Assembly: GCA_045542735.1 (NCBI GenBank)
Contig: JAZQLQ010000015.1
Location: forward strand, 62,001 to 126,000
Source of the DNA: UBA2882 sp045542735
GTDB lineage: Bacteria; Bacillota; Clostridia; Lachnospirales; Lachnospiraceae
Reading direction: 5' to 3'
DNA length: 64,000 nucleotides
Positions within the stretch are counted from its first letter, which is position 1; the number at the start of each line of letters is the position of its first letter. A program made the translations under genes and the position numbers. The notes beneath the pieces were generated by a model. The model did not search any database. It worked only from the letters and a program-made list of their open reading frames with translations, and had not been told where the DNA came from. Of this stretch, positions 18,909 through 28,032 are shown one piece after another.

Positions 18909-19646
18909 ATGAACTTTACTTATGATGCATATAGGAATTTGTTAAATCTATTGAAAGAGAAAAATTATTCTTTTGGAAATTATTTTAATTATACAGCGAA
19001 CAAAAAAGTGGTAATATTGCGACATGATATTGATACTTCAATTGAGGCTGCTGTTCGTATGGCACAAATAGAAGCTGATGCTGGAGTTAAAGCCACTTAT
19101 TTTGTGTTGCTAAGTACTAATTTTTATAATGTAGCATCTTCTGAGTCGCTAATAGGTATGAAAGAGATTGTGAATCTGGGAGGAGAGATAGGTTTACATT
19201 TTGATGAAACAAAGTATGCCATTCAATCAGATGACGATATTGTTGAAAGAATACAATATGAATCTCATATTCTAAGTCAAATATTGGAAATGCCGATTAG
19301 ATCGGTTTCCATGCATAGACCATCTAAAGGTATACTAGAGAAAAACATAGAAATACCGGGTGTGATTAATTCTTATGGAAAAGTTTTTTTTGACGAGTTT
19401 AAGTATGTTTCAGATTCAAGACGTTTTTGGAGAGAAGACGTGTGTCAATTGATTAAACAAGATGTGTGTGATAGGATGCATATTTTAACACATCCATTTT
19501 GGTATCATGATATAGAAATTGATTTTAAAAATAGTATTATTGATTTTTGCCGACAGAAAACATATGAGACCTATGATAATCTTTGTAAGAATATGAGAGA
19601 TTTACAAAGTGAAGTACAAAGAACTGATTTAAATATAGATGATTGA
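18909..19646 (+). CDS. polysaccharide deacetylase-like (NodB-fold) protein
   Basis: A 245-residue protein resembling the WbmS-type branch of the NodB-homology fold. ILRHDIDTSIEAAV supplies the first metal Asp pair, GLHFDETKYA a central strand, and SMHRPSKG plus LTHPFWYHD the late histidine motifs. Such proteins are found in O-antigen and capsule loci and are thought to remove N- or O-acyl groups. I chose ATG 18909, placed one base after the previous stop and eight bases after GAGGT. A TTG at 18894 would overlap the upstream gene. Confidence 0.7.
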   Translation: MNFTYDAYRNLLNLLKEKNYSFGNYFNYTANKKVVILRHDIDTSIEAAVRMAQIEADAGVKATYFVLLSTNFYNVASSESLIGMKEIVNLGGEIGLHFDETKYAIQSDDDIVERIQYESHILSQILEMPIRSVSMHRPSKGILEKNIEIPGVINSYGKVFFDEFKYVSDSRRFWREDVCQLIKQDVCDRMHILTHPFWYHDIEIDFKNSIIDFCRQKTYETYDNLCKNMRDLQSEVQRTDLNIDD

Positions 19647-19660
19647 GATGGAGAGTATAA

Positions 19661-20068
19661 ATGAGAATAGGAGATAAAGCATTTCTTGAAAAAGTAATTA
19701 CAGAAAAAGAAGTGTGTCAATTTGCAGAAATAACCGGTGACTTGAATCCAATCCATTTAGATGATGAGGTTGCGCGGGATTCTATTTTTGGAGAGAGAAT
19801 AGCACATGGTATGTTGGTTGCTAGTTTGCTATCGGCTGTTATAGGGATGCAAATGCCGGGAAAAGGTACAATTTATTTAGAGCAGGATTGTAAATTTTTG
19901 CGTCCTATTAAATTGAATGACACAGTGAAAGTGGTAGTTGAATTTGAGGAAATAATTAACAGAGATAAAGGTATTATCAAATTAAATAATATGATTACAA
20001 ATCAGCGGGGAGAAATGGTGATTAGTGGTTATTCTATAGTGAAGGTATCGAAAAGCATGCTGGATTAG
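19661..20068 (+). CDS. MaoC-like (R)-specific enoyl-CoA hydratase/dehydratase
   Basis: The 135-residue single hot-dog-fold protein carries the hydratase-2 motif ITGDLNPIHLDDEVA (catalytic Asp and His) and FGERIAHGMLVASLL, plus the typical YLEQDCKFLRPI strand. It is homologous to PhaJ-type (R)-enoyl-CoA hydratases that yield (R)-3-hydroxyacyl-CoA. Its place is unusual for a glycan locus. It lies four bases before an LpxD-like acyltransferase whose relatives use (R)-3-hydroxyacyl donors, so the pair may supply and attach a short 3-hydroxyacyl group to an amino sugar. That link is inferred. Confidence 0.85.
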   Translation: MRIGDKAFLEKVITEKEVCQFAEITGDLNPIHLDDEVARDSIFGERIAHGMLVASLLSAVIGMQMPGKGTIYLEQDCKFLRPIKLNDTVKVVVEFEEIINRDKGIIKLNNMITNQRGEMVISGYSIVKVSKSMLD

Positions 20069-20098
20069 TAAGTGCTACGAGGAAGGATTGTTGGTGAT

Positions 20099-20986
20099 AT
20101 GAAGCCTGTTAAACTAGATGAAATATTAGATTTTTTGTATGAGCAAAATATCGCGTTTTCTTATAAAGGAAAAAAAGAGATTACGGTGGATGGATTTTCG
20201 TCGCTGAAAAACTATAAAGACAAAACTATAACTTGGATAAAGAATGGTCAATTGGCGTTGCCTGACAATATTGAATTAGCTATTGTGCAAGAAGAGGTTG
20301 AAACATCGGTAAAAAACCAAATAATATGCCAATACTCCAAAGCGGCTTTTTTCTCGCTTGTAGAGCATTTTTTTGCAGATAATGCGTGCAAGAGAAATAT
20401 AGGTGACAACACGTTTGTTTCAGAGAATGTGATTATTGGAAAGAATGTAATTATTGGTAATAATTGTTCTATTGATGGCAATATCACAATTGGAGAGGGA
20501 ACAATAATTGGTGATAATGTGGTTATAAGAAACAAAGTGTCAATAGGAAAAAGATGCTGTATACAATCGCTGAGTGTTATAGGTGAAGATGGTTTTGGAT
20601 ATTATGAAGATGATAATCATAAGAAGAGAATGGTGAAACATTATGGCGGAGTAATCATAGGAAATGATGTATTTATAGGAAGTCATGTGAATATTGCGCG
20701 AGGAACAATTGATGATACTCAAATTGCAGATGGTGTAAAAATCGCTCCGTCTACACATATTGGCCACAACAACTTAATTGGACAAGATGCCACGATAATA
20801 TGTTCCCAATTGTATGGAAGCGTCACTTTGGGAGATAATTCATACGTGGTAGGAAGTATTGTGAGAAATCAATGTAATATTGGAAATAATACCATGGTTG
20901 GAATGGGATCTATAGTTACGAAAAACATTGAAGATGGAAAAGTAGCAATTGGGATGCCCGCAAAGGTAATTAGAGATAATATTTAG
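20099..20986 (+). CDS. LpxD-like left-handed beta-helix acyltransferase (first copy)
   Basis: About 295 residues. The N-terminal ~100 residues resemble the LpxD uridine-binding domain (FSSLKNYKDKTITWIKN). From ~residue 105 come hexapeptide repeats (IGKNVIIGNNCSI, IGEGTIIGDNVVI, IGEDGFGY, GNDVFIGSHVNIARG, HIGHNNLIGQDA). HIGHNN contains the histidine expected for the catalytic base. In Gram-negatives LpxD N-acylates UDP-3-acylglucosamine. Here, in a Gram-positive-like locus, it more likely N-acylates an amino sugar of the capsule. The frame extends to a GTG at 20072, but ATG 20099 is a more usual start; the choice is uncertain. Confidence 0.82.
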   Translation: MKPVKLDEILDFLYEQNIAFSYKGKKEITVDGFSSLKNYKDKTITWIKNGQLALPDNIELAIVQEEVETSVKNQIICQYSKAAFFSLVEHFFADNACKRNIGDNTFVSENVIIGKNVIIGNNCSIDGNITIGEGTIIGDNVVIRNKVSIGKRCCIQSLSVIGEDGFGYYEDDNHKKRMVKHYGGVIIGNDVFIGSHVNIARGTIDDTQIADGVKIAPSTHIGHNNLIGQDATIICSQLYGSVTLGDNSYVVGSIVRNQCNIGNNTMVGMGSIVTKNIEDGKVAIGMPAKVIRDNI

Positions 20987-20997
20987 AGGTGATTAGG

Positions 20998-22071
20998 ATG
21001 AAATATGCATTAATTGGATGTGGAAGAATTGCTACAAATCATATCAAGGCGGTTTTAAATAACAAATTAGAATTAGTTGCAGTTTGTGACATTGTACCGG
21101 AACATATGGAAACATTATTGGCGAAGCATGAGTTGGTGAACGATGAGACTATAAAAAGATACACTGACTACATGCAAATGATTACTGAAAATAAATTAGA
21201 TTTGGTCAGTATCGCTACCGAAAGTGGTTTACATGCGCAGATTGCTCTAGATTGTATTGATAACGGAATTAATATTATCATTGAAAAGCCTATGGCAATG
21301 AATATCAAAGATGCAAATGAAATTATTGCAAAATCTGATGCAAAAGGTGTCAAAGTGGCGGCATGTCACCAGAATCGTTTTAATATAGCGGTTCAAAAGA
21401 TGCGTAGAGCATTGGAGGATGGGCGATTTGGAAGGTTGTCTCACGGCTCAATACATGTAAGATGGAATCGGAATGAAGGCTATTATACACAGGCTCCTTG
21501 GCGTGGTACTTGGGCGCAAGATGGAGGATGTCTTATGAATCAGTGTATCCACGGGATTGATTTGCTTCGTTGGACATTTGGAGATGAAGTGGATGAAGTG
21601 TATGGACAAACCAGGCAACAATTTCATGATTATTTGGAAGCAGAAGATGTAGGAATGGCAATCGTTAAATTTAAAAATGGAGCCATTGCTACAATTGAAG
21701 GAACAACCAACGTATATCCTCAAAATCTGGAAGAAACATTGTATATCTTTGGTGAAAATGGAACTGTAAAAATTGGTGGCAAGTCTACAAATAATATTGA
21801 TGTATGGGATTTTAAAGATGAAACGGAAGCTGATCAGGCTAACAAAGGTTTAGAAGAAGTCACCAGTAATGTATATGGAAATGGTCATACCAGCTTGTTT
21901 GCTGACATGATTGAAGCCGTTGAGCAAGACAGAAAACCATATATAGATGCTGTTGCAGGCAAAAATGCTTTGGAGATGATTTTAGCTATCTACAAGAGCC
22001 AGAAAACAGGTATGCCGGTAAAGTTACCATTAGATGATTTTTCCAGTATTGACATGATGGATGAGTTTTAA
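20998..22071 (+). CDS. Gfo/Idh/MocA-family oxidoreductase (WbpB-like)
   Basis: The 357-residue NAD(P)-dependent oxidoreductase has an N-terminal Rossmann domain (YALIGCGRIATNHI), the family signature IIIEKPMAMN (EKP) near residue 100, and VAACHQNRF followed by RWNRNEGYY and QCIHGIDLLRW for the substrate domain. WbpB/WlbA-like members oxidise C3 of UDP-GlcNAcA before amination. With the WbpA-like and WbpE-like genes nearby this is the best guess. ATG 20998 is chosen because AGAGGTG lies at 20985-20991. A GTG at 20989 lies inside that ribosome site. Confidence 0.85.
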   Translation: MKYALIGCGRIATNHIKAVLNNKLELVAVCDIVPEHMETLLAKHELVNDETIKRYTDYMQMITENKLDLVSIATESGLHAQIALDCIDNGINIIIEKPMAMNIKDANEIIAKSDAKGVKVAACHQNRFNIAVQKMRRALEDGRFGRLSHGSIHVRWNRNEGYYTQAPWRGTWAQDGGCLMNQCIHGIDLLRWTFGDEVDEVYGQTRQQFHDYLEAEDVGMAIVKFKNGAIATIEGTTNVYPQNLEETLYIFGENGTVKIGGKSTNNIDVWDFKDETEADQANKGLEEVTSNVYGNGHTSLFADMIEAVEQDRKPYIDAVAGKNALEMILAIYKSQKTGMPVKLPLDDFSSIDMMDEF

Positions 22072-22156
22072 AAGTAATATTGACTACTGGGGAAAGAATG
22101 TTCATTGTAGGAGATAGGCTGACTCAAAAAAATGTATTGATGAAAGCGGTAGTATT

Positions 22157-23428
22157 ATGAAAACAGTTAACTATAAAAAAGGATATTTATGTATAATTAG
22201 TGCTCTAATATATTATTTAATTTTAAGAATTATATATAGCCAATTTATTACTAAGTATTGGGCATATGCAGGATTATATAAGGATGGAACTCATATAAAT
22301 ATCGTTTGGGTAATTCTATTATTGCTTCCGTCGTTGCTATTTTTGGGATACGCGTCTTCTAAAAATGATTTGTCTTATCAAATAATAAGTATTTTAATTT
22401 TGATAAGTTTTTTTCCGGCTATTATCATGGCAGAGTTTAGAAAAACAGATTTTTTAATATTACTAATAGTGTACTACTATTGGTTAATGATACTAACTTG
22501 TTTAATTAAACCAATTAAATTGAAGCGACCACCCATTCCGCAACAATTTTTTGAAAATCTAATAATCATTATTTTTGCTGTAGTCATAGTGTATATTTGG
22601 ATCAAATATGCAGATATGCATATTCAAAAAAGTTTATTTAATGTTTTTGAACAAAGAGAGATTGCATCCGGATATAGTTATCCAAGACCAATTGCGTATG
22701 TTTTTTCAATATCAAAAGCACTACTGCCATTCTTTTTGGTGTATGAGCTCGATAAAAAAAGATATTTTATGTCCGTTTTCATTTTTGGTGTCGGACTACT
22801 TTCTTTTTGTATTGATGCTTCAAAAAGTAGTTTGTTTATGTTGGTCGTTGCAGTCGTTGGGTATTATTTGATTAAAGTTTTTAAGAGTAGCATGCTTATG
22901 TTATCTGGCGGGATGATTATCGGTGGAATAATCGCGATGTTGGAAAACAAAATATTGTCCACATATTATATTTTGGCATATTTATTCCGTAGAACTTGTT
23001 TTGTGCCAACAAAATTGAATTATGATTATTATAATTTGTTTTGTGATAGGGAAAAGATTTATTTTAAAGATAGTATAGAGATATTTGGTGAGTTGCCCTA
23101 TAGTAGTGTTGCAAATTTAGTAGGTATATATAATGGGACAGGGGCACATAGCAATAATGGATTGTTTTCAGATGCTTATTACAATTTAGGTATATTGGGA
23201 ATGATTATTATGCCACTGGCAGTTGTATTATTGTTAAAATTATTGGATGAGTGTGCAGTTGGATTAAAAGATGAAGTTACATTTGTCGTTGTGTTACAAT
23301 TTGTGCTCCATCTTGTCAGTTCGCCATTATTAAGAAATTTATTATCACATGGATTTGTTGCAATTATAATTGTTTTGTTTTTCATAAATAGGAAACAAAC
23401 TAGTCAGAATGAAGAAAGTTTTTCGTAA
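22157..23428 (+). CDS. Wzy-like oligosaccharide repeat-unit polymerase
   Basis: The 423-residue protein has about ten to twelve transmembrane helices and a large loop near residues 270-330 (NYDYYNLFCDREKIYF, ELPYSSVANLVG, GAHSNNGLFSDAYYNLGILG). It matches the general plan of O-antigen/capsule polymerases, which join lipid-linked repeats on the outer face. Sequence conservation in this family is low, so the call rests on topology, the G-x-x-S-N-N-G-L-F-S-D-A-Y-x-N-L-G motif seen in such proteins, and the locus also having a flippase and initiating transferase. The start has only a weak ribosome site. Confidence 0.75.
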   Translation: MKTVNYKKGYLCIISALIYYLILRIIYSQFITKYWAYAGLYKDGTHINIVWVILLLLPSLLFLGYASSKNDLSYQIISILILISFFPAIIMAEFRKTDFLILLIVYYYWLMILTCLIKPIKLKRPPIPQQFFENLIIIIFAVVIVYIWIKYADMHIQKSLFNVFEQREIASGYSYPRPIAYVFSISKALLPFFLVYELDKKRYFMSVFIFGVGLLSFCIDASKSSLFMLVVAVVGYYLIKVFKSSMLMLSGGMIIGGIIAMLENKILSTYYILAYLFRRTCFVPTKLNYDYYNLFCDREKIYFKDSIEIFGELPYSSVANLVGIYNGTGAHSNNGLFSDAYYNLGILGMIIMPLAVVLLLKLLDECAVGLKDEVTFVVVLQFVLHLVSSPLLRNLLSHGFVAIIIVLFFINRKQTSQNEESFS

Positions 23429-23466
23429 TGAGGCTGTATAAATAAAGTGTTGCAAAGGAGACAGGA

Positions 23467-24573
23467 ATGAAAGTATGTCATTTATCAAGTGCTCATGGTC
23501 AAGAAGATATCAGAATTTTTTATAAGGAGTGTGTTTCTCTAGCAAAAGCGGGATATGATGTGTATGAGATAACTAAGGGAAAAACCTATGAAAAACAGGG
23601 GATTCATATTTGTGGAGTAGAAAGTGCGGGGGAACACCGATTTAAGCGTATGTTTGGAACCACACAAAATGTATACAAAAAAGCGCTTGAAATAGATGCA
23701 GATGTATACCATGCACATGATCCTGAGTTAATTCCGGTTTTGTTGAAGTTAAAAAGAAAAAGAAAAAAAGTAATTTTTGATAGTCATGAACATACAGTTG
23801 GAACAATCGAAGAAAAAACATACATTCCGAAATGGTTTAGAAAAATTGTCCAGTGTGTATATGAAATCTATCAAACCCATGCGTGTAGAAAACTGGACGC
23901 AGTAGTTACAGCAACCCCCAATATTACTGATTATTTCAGGAGTGTTGGATGTAAAAGAGTTGTAGATTTGTGTAATTTCCCAATTTTAGAAGGGGCGTTT
24001 TGCAAGCCGGAATATACGTCGAAAAAAATTTCCTTTGCAGGTGGAATTAGTAAGCAATGGAATCATGAATATATTATTAAAGCGTTATCCGAAATTCCAG
24101 ATGTGAAATATGTATTATGTGGTACTGCAAAAAACAATTATTTAGAAAAATTAAAAATGACGGAAGGCTGGGATAAAGTAGATTTCAGAGGTCGCCTTTC
24201 GTTCGAAGAAATTCCTCAAGTGTTGCGTTCGACAGCTGTTGGATTGTCATTATTGACACCGGGTGCTAATACTGATTGGTATAATGGAAACATGGCAAAT
24301 ACAAAAATTTTTGAAGAGATGATGGCGGGATTGCCGGTTATTTGTACCAACTTTGAACGATGGAAAGAGTTTGTTGAAAAATATGATTGTGGCATATGCA
24401 TAAATCCTCAAGACGAAAAAGAGATTGCAACTGCAATTATATATTTGATCAATAATCCGGATATAGCTCAAACAAAAGGATTAAATGGTAGAAAAGCAAT
24501 AGAAGAAAAATATAATTGGGCAATAGAAGAAAAAAAATTGCTTGCGCTTTATAAAGAACTGGAAGGAGAATAA
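23467..24573 (+). CDS. GT4-family glycosyltransferase
   Basis: The 368-residue GT-B enzyme has an N-terminal HLSSAHGQEDIRIFYKEC segment, VYHAHDPELIPVL and FDSHEHTVG typical of a large GT4 clade in capsule loci, then a donor domain with ISFAGGISKQWNHEYI and TKIFEEMMAGLPVICTNF (sugar-nucleotide site). It is likely responsible for one linkage of the repeat unit. Start follows AAAGGAGACAGG. The next gene begins four bases after its stop. Confidence 0.88.
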   Translation: MKVCHLSSAHGQEDIRIFYKECVSLAKAGYDVYEITKGKTYEKQGIHICGVESAGEHRFKRMFGTTQNVYKKALEIDADVYHAHDPELIPVLLKLKRKRKKVIFDSHEHTVGTIEEKTYIPKWFRKIVQCVYEIYQTHACRKLDAVVTATPNITDYFRSVGCKRVVDLCNFPILEGAFCKPEYTSKKISFAGGISKQWNHEYIIKALSEIPDVKYVLCGTAKNNYLEKLKMTEGWDKVDFRGRLSFEEIPQVLRSTAVGLSLLTPGANTDWYNGNMANTKIFEEMMAGLPVICTNFERWKEFVEKYDCGICINPQDEKEIATAIIYLINNPDIAQTKGLNGRKAIEEKYNWAIEEKKLLALYKELEGE

Positions 24574-24577
24574 AGAG

Positions 24578-25798
24578 ATGATTAATGTAATTGGACTTGG
24601 CTACATAGGGCTTCCTACTGCACTGATGATGGCAGCACATGGAGTTGAAGTGGTTGGAACAGATTATAATAAAGAAATTGTCGATACACTAAATGCAGGT
24701 AAAACCACATTTAAAGAGGATGGTATTGAGGAACTGTTTCAAAATGCTCGTAAAGCAGGTATTAAATTTACCACTGAGTATCAGATAACTGATACATATA
24801 TTATTTCAGTTCCAACACCATATGACAAATTTAGTAAAAAGGTGGATCCATGTTATGTTGTGAGTGCCATTAAAGATGTTATGAAAGTGGCGCTCAAAGG
24901 AGCAATTGTTATCATTGAATCTACAGTTTCACCGGGAACCATAGATAAGTTTATACGTCCGGCAATTGAAGAAAATGGTTTGGTTATTGGTGAAGATTTG
25001 CAACTAGTACATGCGCCGGAACGAATCATTCCTGGAAATATGGTTTATGAATTACTTCATAATAATCGTACCATTGGTGCAGATGATAAGCAGATTGGTG
25101 AAAAGGTAAAACATCTGTATGCGTCATTTTGCCAAGGAGATATTGTTATTACTGATGTCAAAACTGCTGAGATGAGTAAGGTTGTTGAAAATACGTTCCG
25201 TGCTGTAAATATCGCTTTTGCCAATGAATTGGCGAAGATTTGCCGCCATGATAATATGGATGTATATGAAATTATTAAGATTTGCAATATGCATCCCCGC
25301 GTGAATATTTTACAACCCGGACCGGGAGTTGGTGGTCACTGTATTTCTGTTGATCCCTGGTTTTTGGTAGGTGATTATCCGTCTCTTGCAAAGGTTATTG
25401 ATGAGTCAATGAAAACCAATGATGGTATGCCGGACTTTGTACTTAATCGGATATATGAAATAATGAAAGAAAAAGGAATGACTGATATTACACGTGTAGG
25501 GCTCTATGGTCTTACTTATAAAGAGAATATAGATGATATGAGAGAATCACCGACATTGCAGTTGTTGGAGAGTCAAGAACGACACCTTGCAACAGGTCTA
25601 AAAGTCTATGACCCTTTTATTGATAGTCATGTTGTTAAAAATCAGTATTTCAATTTGGATGAATTTTTACAATCTATTGATTTTGTTGTTATCATGGTTA
25701 AACATAGCGAAATTATAGAAAATCTTGATAAATTAGAAGGAAAGATTGTTTTAGATTGTCATAATATTGCGAATCTTCCCAATGTTTATCATATATAA
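24578..25798 (+). CDS. wecC: UDP-N-acetyl-D-mannosamine dehydrogenase
   Basis: The 406-residue dehydrogenase oxidises UDP-ManNAc to UDP-ManNAcA. Motifs: VIGLGYIGLPTALMMA, IIESTVSPGTIDKF, HAPERIIPGNM, and the catalytic-cysteine segment GPGVGGHCISVDPWFLV, which matches the WecC subtype closely. It lies directly before the 2-epimerase gene, and together they form the UDP-ManNAcA pathway. ATG 24578 is chosen; the open frame reaches back to 24542 inside the previous gene but GGAAGGAG sits at the correct distance from 24578. Confidence 0.92.
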   Translation: MINVIGLGYIGLPTALMMAAHGVEVVGTDYNKEIVDTLNAGKTTFKEDGIEELFQNARKAGIKFTTEYQITDTYIISVPTPYDKFSKKVDPCYVVSAIKDVMKVALKGAIVIIESTVSPGTIDKFIRPAIEENGLVIGEDLQLVHAPERIIPGNMVYELLHNNRTIGADDKQIGEKVKHLYASFCQGDIVITDVKTAEMSKVVENTFRAVNIAFANELAKICRHDNMDVYEIIKICNMHPRVNILQPGPGVGGHCISVDPWFLVGDYPSLAKVIDESMKTNDGMPDFVLNRIYEIMKEKGMTDITRVGLYGLTYKENIDDMRESPTLQLLESQERHLATGLKVYDPFIDSHVVKNQYFNLDEFLQSIDFVVIMVKHSEIIENLDKLEGKIVLDCHNIANLPNVYHI

Positions 25799-25821
25799 GG
25801 GAAAACAGGAGAACATATAGT

Positions 25822-26940
25822 ATGAAAAAGATTATGACTGTGTTTGGAACTAGACCTGAAGCGATTAAGATGTGTCCACTTATTAATGAAATGAAAACTC
25901 GTAAAGGCTTGGAAGTTGTAGTCTGTGTAACAGCACAACATCGTCAGATGTTAGATCGGGTTTTGGATATATTTGGTGTAGTGCCGGATTATGATTTAAA
26001 TATTATGAAAGATTGCCAGTCTTTATTTGATATTACTACTGCAGTTTTAAATGGAATTAAATCAGTGCTAGAGGAGGTAAATCCGGATATTGTATTGGTA
26101 CATGGGGATACATCTACAACGTTTGTTACAGCGTTGGCATGTTTCTATTTAAAAATTCCAATTGGACATGTAGAGGCTGGACTTAGAACATATAATATAT
26201 ATTCGCCATATCCTGAAGAGTTTAATCGAGAAGCGGTTGGGATTATAAGCAAATATAATTTTGCGCCGACGCCGTTGGCAAAGACCAATTTGATTCAAGA
26301 AGGCAAGAATTCTGATACCATTTTTGTTACTGGAAATACAGTGATTGATGCTATGCAACATACGGTGAGAGAGGACTATTCGCATATTGAACTGGATTGG
26401 GTTGGTGAAAAAAAACTGATTTTTATTACAGCACATAGAAGAGAGAATTTGGGAGAACCAATGCGCCATATGTTTCGAGCTATCCGGAGAGTTCTCAGCG
26501 AACATCCGGAATGTAAAGCGGTATATCCGATTCATATGAATCCTTTGGTTCGTCAGGTAGCAGAAGAAGAGTTGGGGGATTGTGACCAAATCCATATTAT
26601 TGAACCACTTGATGTGTTTGACTGTCATAATTTCGAGGCACGCTCATATTTGTGTCTTACAGATTCGGGTGGGATTCAGGAAGAGTGTCCATCTTATGGG
26701 GTGCCGGTTTTGGTTATGCGAGATACTACAGAGAGACCGGAAGGTGTAGAGGCAGGAACATTAAGACTTGTTGGTACCGATGAAGAGACAATATATAATA
26801 GTTTTAAAGAGCTTTTGGTAAATGCAGAGGTATATGAAGCGATGTCTTGTGCATGTAATCCATATGGAGATGGGAAAGCATGTCAAAGAATTGCAGATAT
26901 ATTAGAGAATGGTGTTTATGAACCATGGGAACCGCAATAA
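25822..26940 (+). CDS. wecB: UDP-N-acetylglucosamine 2-epimerase
   Basis: The 372-residue GT-B-fold epimerase interconverts UDP-GlcNAc and UDP-ManNAc. It is highly typical along its length: MTVFGTRPEAIKMCPL, VTAQHRQMLDRVL, VLVHGDTSTTF, HVEAGLRTYNIYSPYPEE, ITAHRRENLGEP, LTDSGGIQEECPSYG, VLVMRDTTERPEG and NPYGDGKA. Both the catalytic acid residues (D and E) and the His of HRREN are present. It feeds the WecC-like dehydrogenase just upstream. A WbpI-like activity on a diacetamido-uronic acid is an alternative that sequence alone cannot exclude. Confidence 0.93.
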   Translation: MKKIMTVFGTRPEAIKMCPLINEMKTRKGLEVVVCVTAQHRQMLDRVLDIFGVVPDYDLNIMKDCQSLFDITTAVLNGIKSVLEEVNPDIVLVHGDTSTTFVTALACFYLKIPIGHVEAGLRTYNIYSPYPEEFNREAVGIISKYNFAPTPLAKTNLIQEGKNSDTIFVTGNTVIDAMQHTVREDYSHIELDWVGEKKLIFITAHRRENLGEPMRHMFRAIRRVLSEHPECKAVYPIHMNPLVRQVAEEELGDCDQIHIIEPLDVFDCHNFEARSYLCLTDSGGIQEECPSYGVPVLVMRDTTERPEGVEAGTLRLVGTDEETIYNSFKELLVNAEVYEAMSCACNPYGDGKACQRIADILENGVYEPWEPQ

Positions 26941-26976
26941 ACAGAAAAATTAAAAAGAAAAGTGGTATGATATAGC

Positions 26977-27981
26977 ATGAGAAAGGGAATAAACTACGAT
27001 TATTCAATATCGCTTATAAGACTTGTAGCCATGTCTTTTATTATTATATGTCATATTATGCAGTTTTTCGAAAATGAACTTGCATTGTGGTTTAATGTAG
27101 GAGTTCAAATTTTTTTATGTATGTCAGGATTTTTGTATGGCAAACAAGGAGTAATCAATAACGTATGGGAGTTCTATAAGAAAAATGCTCTAAAAATTTT
27201 GATTGATTATTATGTTGTTATTATTCCAATAATTCTAATGTTTCTTCTTGTTTTTCCGGAGAAACTATCGATAGTGTTAATCGTTAAAGTCCTCTTAACA
27301 TGTGGAAAACTTGAAGGTGGTGGACATCTTTGGTATATACCTTATTGTTTGTTGTGTTATTTGATGACACCATTACTTTTGAGGTACTTTGATAGTTGCA
27401 AAAATAGACAGATTATTAAATGTTTTCTATTTCTCTGTGTGCCAGTGATTGTTCTTGCAGAGGTGCTTCAATTGAATTCTGCTTGGTTTATTTGTTATAT
27501 ACTGGGTTTCTTATTGGGAAGTATATCGACATATGAAAACAGTAAGTTGTATAATCAATTTTCTTTTGTGATCGCGGGAGGATGTATTTTACTTAATTCC
27601 ATTCAGATTATATTAGATTATGTTTTGAAATTGGAATTAAATGGAGTTCTTGCTCGATTGTACATAAGATATTGTCATTATGCACATGTTACCCTAGGTG
27701 TTGCACTGTTTATTGTGCTTAAATCTATTTTTTTTAGATTGTTCAAAAATGGATATTCTAGTTCAATCAAAAAACTTTGTTTATACTCGGATAAATACTC
27801 ATACGACATATATTTGGTGCATCAATTTGTAATTTTAGGTCCGTTTTCGTTGATGCAGTTTACTGAAATAATTGGAATAAACTTGATGTTAATATTGGGA
27901 ATAATTGTTGTAAGTGCTATTATCGTTAATTTTATTTCAGACTATATTAGAAGCAAATTGAAGATAGTAATGCATATATAG
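26977..27981 (+). CDS. acyltransferase family 3 membrane protein (second of three)
   Basis: The 334-residue multi-pass protein shows the family pattern: RLVAMSFIIICHIMQF with the conserved His, FNVGVQIFLCMSGFLYG, GGGHLWYIPYCLL and, near the end, YDIYLVHQFV. It probably O-acetylates a sugar of the growing or completed glycan. The start is preceded by only a weak ribosome site. Its sequence differs clearly from the copy at 15303, so the two probably modify different positions. Confidence 0.85.
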   Translation: MRKGINYDYSISLIRLVAMSFIIICHIMQFFENELALWFNVGVQIFLCMSGFLYGKQGVINNVWEFYKKNALKILIDYYVVIIPIILMFLLVFPEKLSIVLIVKVLLTCGKLEGGGHLWYIPYCLLCYLMTPLLLRYFDSCKNRQIIKCFLFLCVPVIVLAEVLQLNSAWFICYILGFLLGSISTYENSKLYNQFSFVIAGGCILLNSIQIILDYVLKLELNGVLARLYIRYCHYAHVTLGVALFIVLKSIFFRLFKNGYSSSIKKLCLYSDKYSYDIYLVHQFVILGPFSLMQFTEIIGINLMLILGIIVVSAIIVNFISDYIRSKLKIVMHI

Positions 27982-28032
27982 GATAAATATTCTCAATATT
28001 ATTAAAAATTCATAGTTGCTAGAGGTATTAGT